Assembly: GCA_036985755.1 (NCBI GenBank)
Contig: BTQG01000123.1
Coordinates: 1 to 5,498 of the forward strand
Direction of reading: 5' to 3'
Length of the DNA stretch: 5,498 bases
From: JACZST01 sp036985755
GTDB taxonomy: Bacteria > Actinomycetota > Acidimicrobiia > Spongiisociales > UBA5794
Shown piece after piece: positions 4,703-5,498 of the stretch (its first letter is position 1; each line of letters starts with the position of its first letter). The notes below the pieces were generated by a model that searched no databases, was not told the origin of the DNA, and saw nothing but the letters and a program-made list of their open reading frames with translations. The position numbers and the translations under genes were made by a program.

Positions 4703-5029
4703 TTAGCTTGCTTGGCGATGTTTGCGGCGTTCGGCGAGCCAACGCTTTCTGAGGCGACGGCGGTCGTCTTCGGGGTATCCACCCCAGATGCCGGCTTCCT
4801 GGTTGGTCTCGAGGGCGTACTGCAGGCATTCTTCCTGGATCGAGCACGCAGAGCAGATGGCGACGGCCTGGCGGATCTGGGTGGCGGCCAAGCCGGTGGT
4901 TCCGATCGGAAAGAAAAGGTCGGGGTCGGAATCGCGACAGGCGCCAATCTCGCGCCAGTCGCTGATGGTGAGTACCGTGGTGTCTCCTTGTAACGCGTCG
5001 TTCAAGCTTGTGAATGTGAATGCTTTCAC
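4703..5029 (-). CDS. whiB: WhiB-family Fe-S transcriptional regulator (WhiB1-like)
   Basis: WhiB proteins bind a 4Fe-4S cluster and regulate transcription with the primary sigma factor. The four cluster cysteines are C31, C59, C62 and C68 (GACRD, CSAC, EEC), numbered from the GTG start. They are followed by the G-I-W-G-G turn (80-84), EDDRRRLRKRW and a basic DNA-binding tail ending RKHRQAS. The DWR...ACRD.DP.LFFPIG arrangement is closest to WhiB1. The start is uncertain. GTG at 5029 gives 108 aa with about 20 extra N-terminal residues and only a G-run upstream. A strong AAGGAG lies inside this frame at 4989-4984, with an ACG codon 5 nt later at 4978. Starting there would give 91 aa, close to a typical WhiB1 length. 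Cotranscription with YqeY is excluded because the genes diverge. Family assignment is firm; the N-terminus is not. Confidence 0.9.
   Translation of the reverse strand: MKAFTFTSLNDALQGDTTVLTISDWREIGACRDSDPDLFFPIGTTGLAATQIRQAVAICSACSIQEECLQYALETNQEAGIWGGYPEDDRRRLRKRWLAERRKHRQAS
4984..4989 (-). promoter_or_regulatory. Strong Shine-Dalgarno site lacking a normal start codon downstream
   Basis: AAGGAG on the minus strand is the best ribosome site near whiB. No in-frame ATG, GTG or TTG occurs between it and the conserved DWR...ACRD block. The in-frame codon at ideal distance is ACG (4978-4976), one transition away from ATG, followed by GTA. This argues for either a non-AUG start or a recently lost ATG. 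Confidence 0.45.
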
Positions 5030-5074
5030 ATGGACCCCCCAATGTTTCACCGGGCTCTCACCCGGCTTGCCGAT

Positions 5075-5104
5075 AGTGTACGGCCCAGGTTGGTGACTAG
5101 GCAA
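5075..5104 (-). promoter_or_regulatory. Candidate whiB promoter
   Basis: On the minus strand TTGCCT (5104-5099) and TACACT (5080-5075) stand 18 bp apart and resemble -35 and -10 boxes of a primary-sigma promoter. Transcription would start near 5068. This leaves a leader of about 40 nt to GTG 5029 or about 90 nt to ACG 4978. A small hairpin (5050-5054 with 5061-5065) falls in that leader. Confidence 0.5.
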
Positions 5105-5142
5105 GCGGTTTTCCGAAGACGTTTGCGACCGATGACTAGTCA
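5094..5142. promoter_or_regulatory. Twin 10-bp sites between whiB and yqeY
   Basis: TGACTAGTCA (5133-5142) is a perfect 10-bp palindrome. TGACTAGGCA (5094-5103) matches it at 9 of 10 positions and lies 39 bp away, start to start. The left copy overlaps the proposed whiB -35 box; the right copy is 29 bp upstream of the yqeY start. The pair looks like two binding sites for a dimeric regulator of one or both genes. The regulator is unknown. Confidence 0.45.
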
Positions 5143-5171
5143 GCGCGGCAGCAATCGGGACCGGAGGAGAC

Positions 5172-5498
5172 ATGAGCATCCAGGAGGACCTCGCCGCGGC
5201 GCGAGTCGCTGCCATGAAGCGGGGTGACCGGGCGACGCTGAACGTGATCCGACAGGTCGAGTCAGAAGTATCCCTCGCCAAGAGCGCTCCGGGGTTCCGT
5301 GGTGAGGTGGACGACGAGCTGTACCGGTCGACGATGGCGAGTTACGTCAAGCGGATGGACAAGGCGCGCGTCGAGTACGAAGGTTTCGGCGAGCGCGGTC
5401 GGCAGCAGGCGGACGGGCTGGCATTCGAGATCGACTATCTGTCGCAGTTCCTCCCGGAGTCACTGTCGGAAGACGAAACCCGCGTCCTGGTACGCCAC
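5172..5498 (+). CDS. yqeY: GatB/YqeY domain protein, 3' end outside the window
   Basis: The frame from ATG 5172 stays open for 109 codons to the edge of the window. It matches the YqeY family, small helical proteins that resemble the C-terminal tail domain of GatB and may bind tRNA; their cellular role is unclear. Family features are the short N-terminal helix with MKRGDRATLNVIRQV (about 15-29), a middle helix with MASYVKRMDKARVEYEGFG (about 56-74), a helix around GRQQADGLAFEIDYLSQ and the signature FLPESLSEDE near residues 95-104. GGAGG at 5163-5167, 4 nt before the ATG, is a strong ribosome site. The family is usually about 150 aa, so roughly a quarter to a third is missing. The gene is divergent from whiB, with possible shared regulatory sites between them. 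Confidence 0.85.
   Translation, partial: MSIQEDLAAARVAAMKRGDRATLNVIRQVESEVSLAKSAPGFRGEVDDELYRSTMASYVKRMDKARVEYEGFGERGRQQADGLAFEIDYLSQFLPESLSEDETRVLVRH

Noticed and set aside
5030..5281. N-terminal extension of WhiB up to an ATG at 5281
   Set aside because: The extra residues are antisense to the start of the YqeY gene and to both promoter regions, and resemble no WhiB domain. A start at or below 5029 is far more likely.
1..5498. CRISPR array, tRNA or rRNA gene, riboswitch, transposase or phage gene
   Set aside because: I saw no regularly spaced repeats, cloverleaf with CCA-type end, rRNA-like sequence, known aptamer core or recombinase motif on either strand. The repeats at the left end are palindromic and irregularly spaced.

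Overview
The window is GC-rich bacterial DNA, almost certainly from an actinobacterium. A WhiB-family iron-sulphur regulator and a DUF3107 protein, both essentially actinobacterial families, lie in it, and two genes appear to be transcribed without leaders from TANNNT-type -10 boxes. The repeat cluster at the left end resembles, from memory, intergenic repeats of uncultured Acidimicrobiia. That lineage call is a weak inference.

Layout. Bases 1-313 hold no gene I can support. They are a dense cluster of inverted repeats that runs into the 3' end of the first gene. A minus-strand peptidase-family M19 (renal-type) dipeptidase occupies 314-1447. It is divergent, across only 22 bp, from a plus-strand cytosine deaminase of the yeast FCY1 type (1470-1910). 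A P-loop adenylate-kinase-like protein (1907-2461) overlaps the deaminase by 4 nt. Converging on that pair is a minus-strand HTH regulator of the SufR-like COG2345 type (2479-3174). Across 106 bp rich in palindromes, it is divergent from an Mrp/ApbC-type iron-sulphur carrier ATPase with an N-terminal MIP18 domain (3281-4384). A small DUF3107 protein (4398-4634) follows. A WhiB protein on the minus strand (4703-5029, start uncertain) converges on that operon and is divergent from a GatB/YqeY-domain protein (5172 to the window edge, incomplete).

How the genes may work together. The right half has an iron-sulphur theme: a regulator with cysteines placed like cluster ligands, an Fe-S carrier ATPase, and a WhiB cluster-binding regulator within about 2.6 kb. 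The left half suggests salvage: a dipeptidase and a cytosine deaminase driven from one compact bidirectional promoter region, with a kinase translationally coupled to the deaminase. The main points for follow-up are the symmetric leaderless promoters at 1454-1463, the palindromes between the SufR-like gene and mrp, the missing CxxC in Mrp, the odd start of WhiB, and the twin 10-bp sites in front of whiB and yqeY. I see no new defence or mobile system here.
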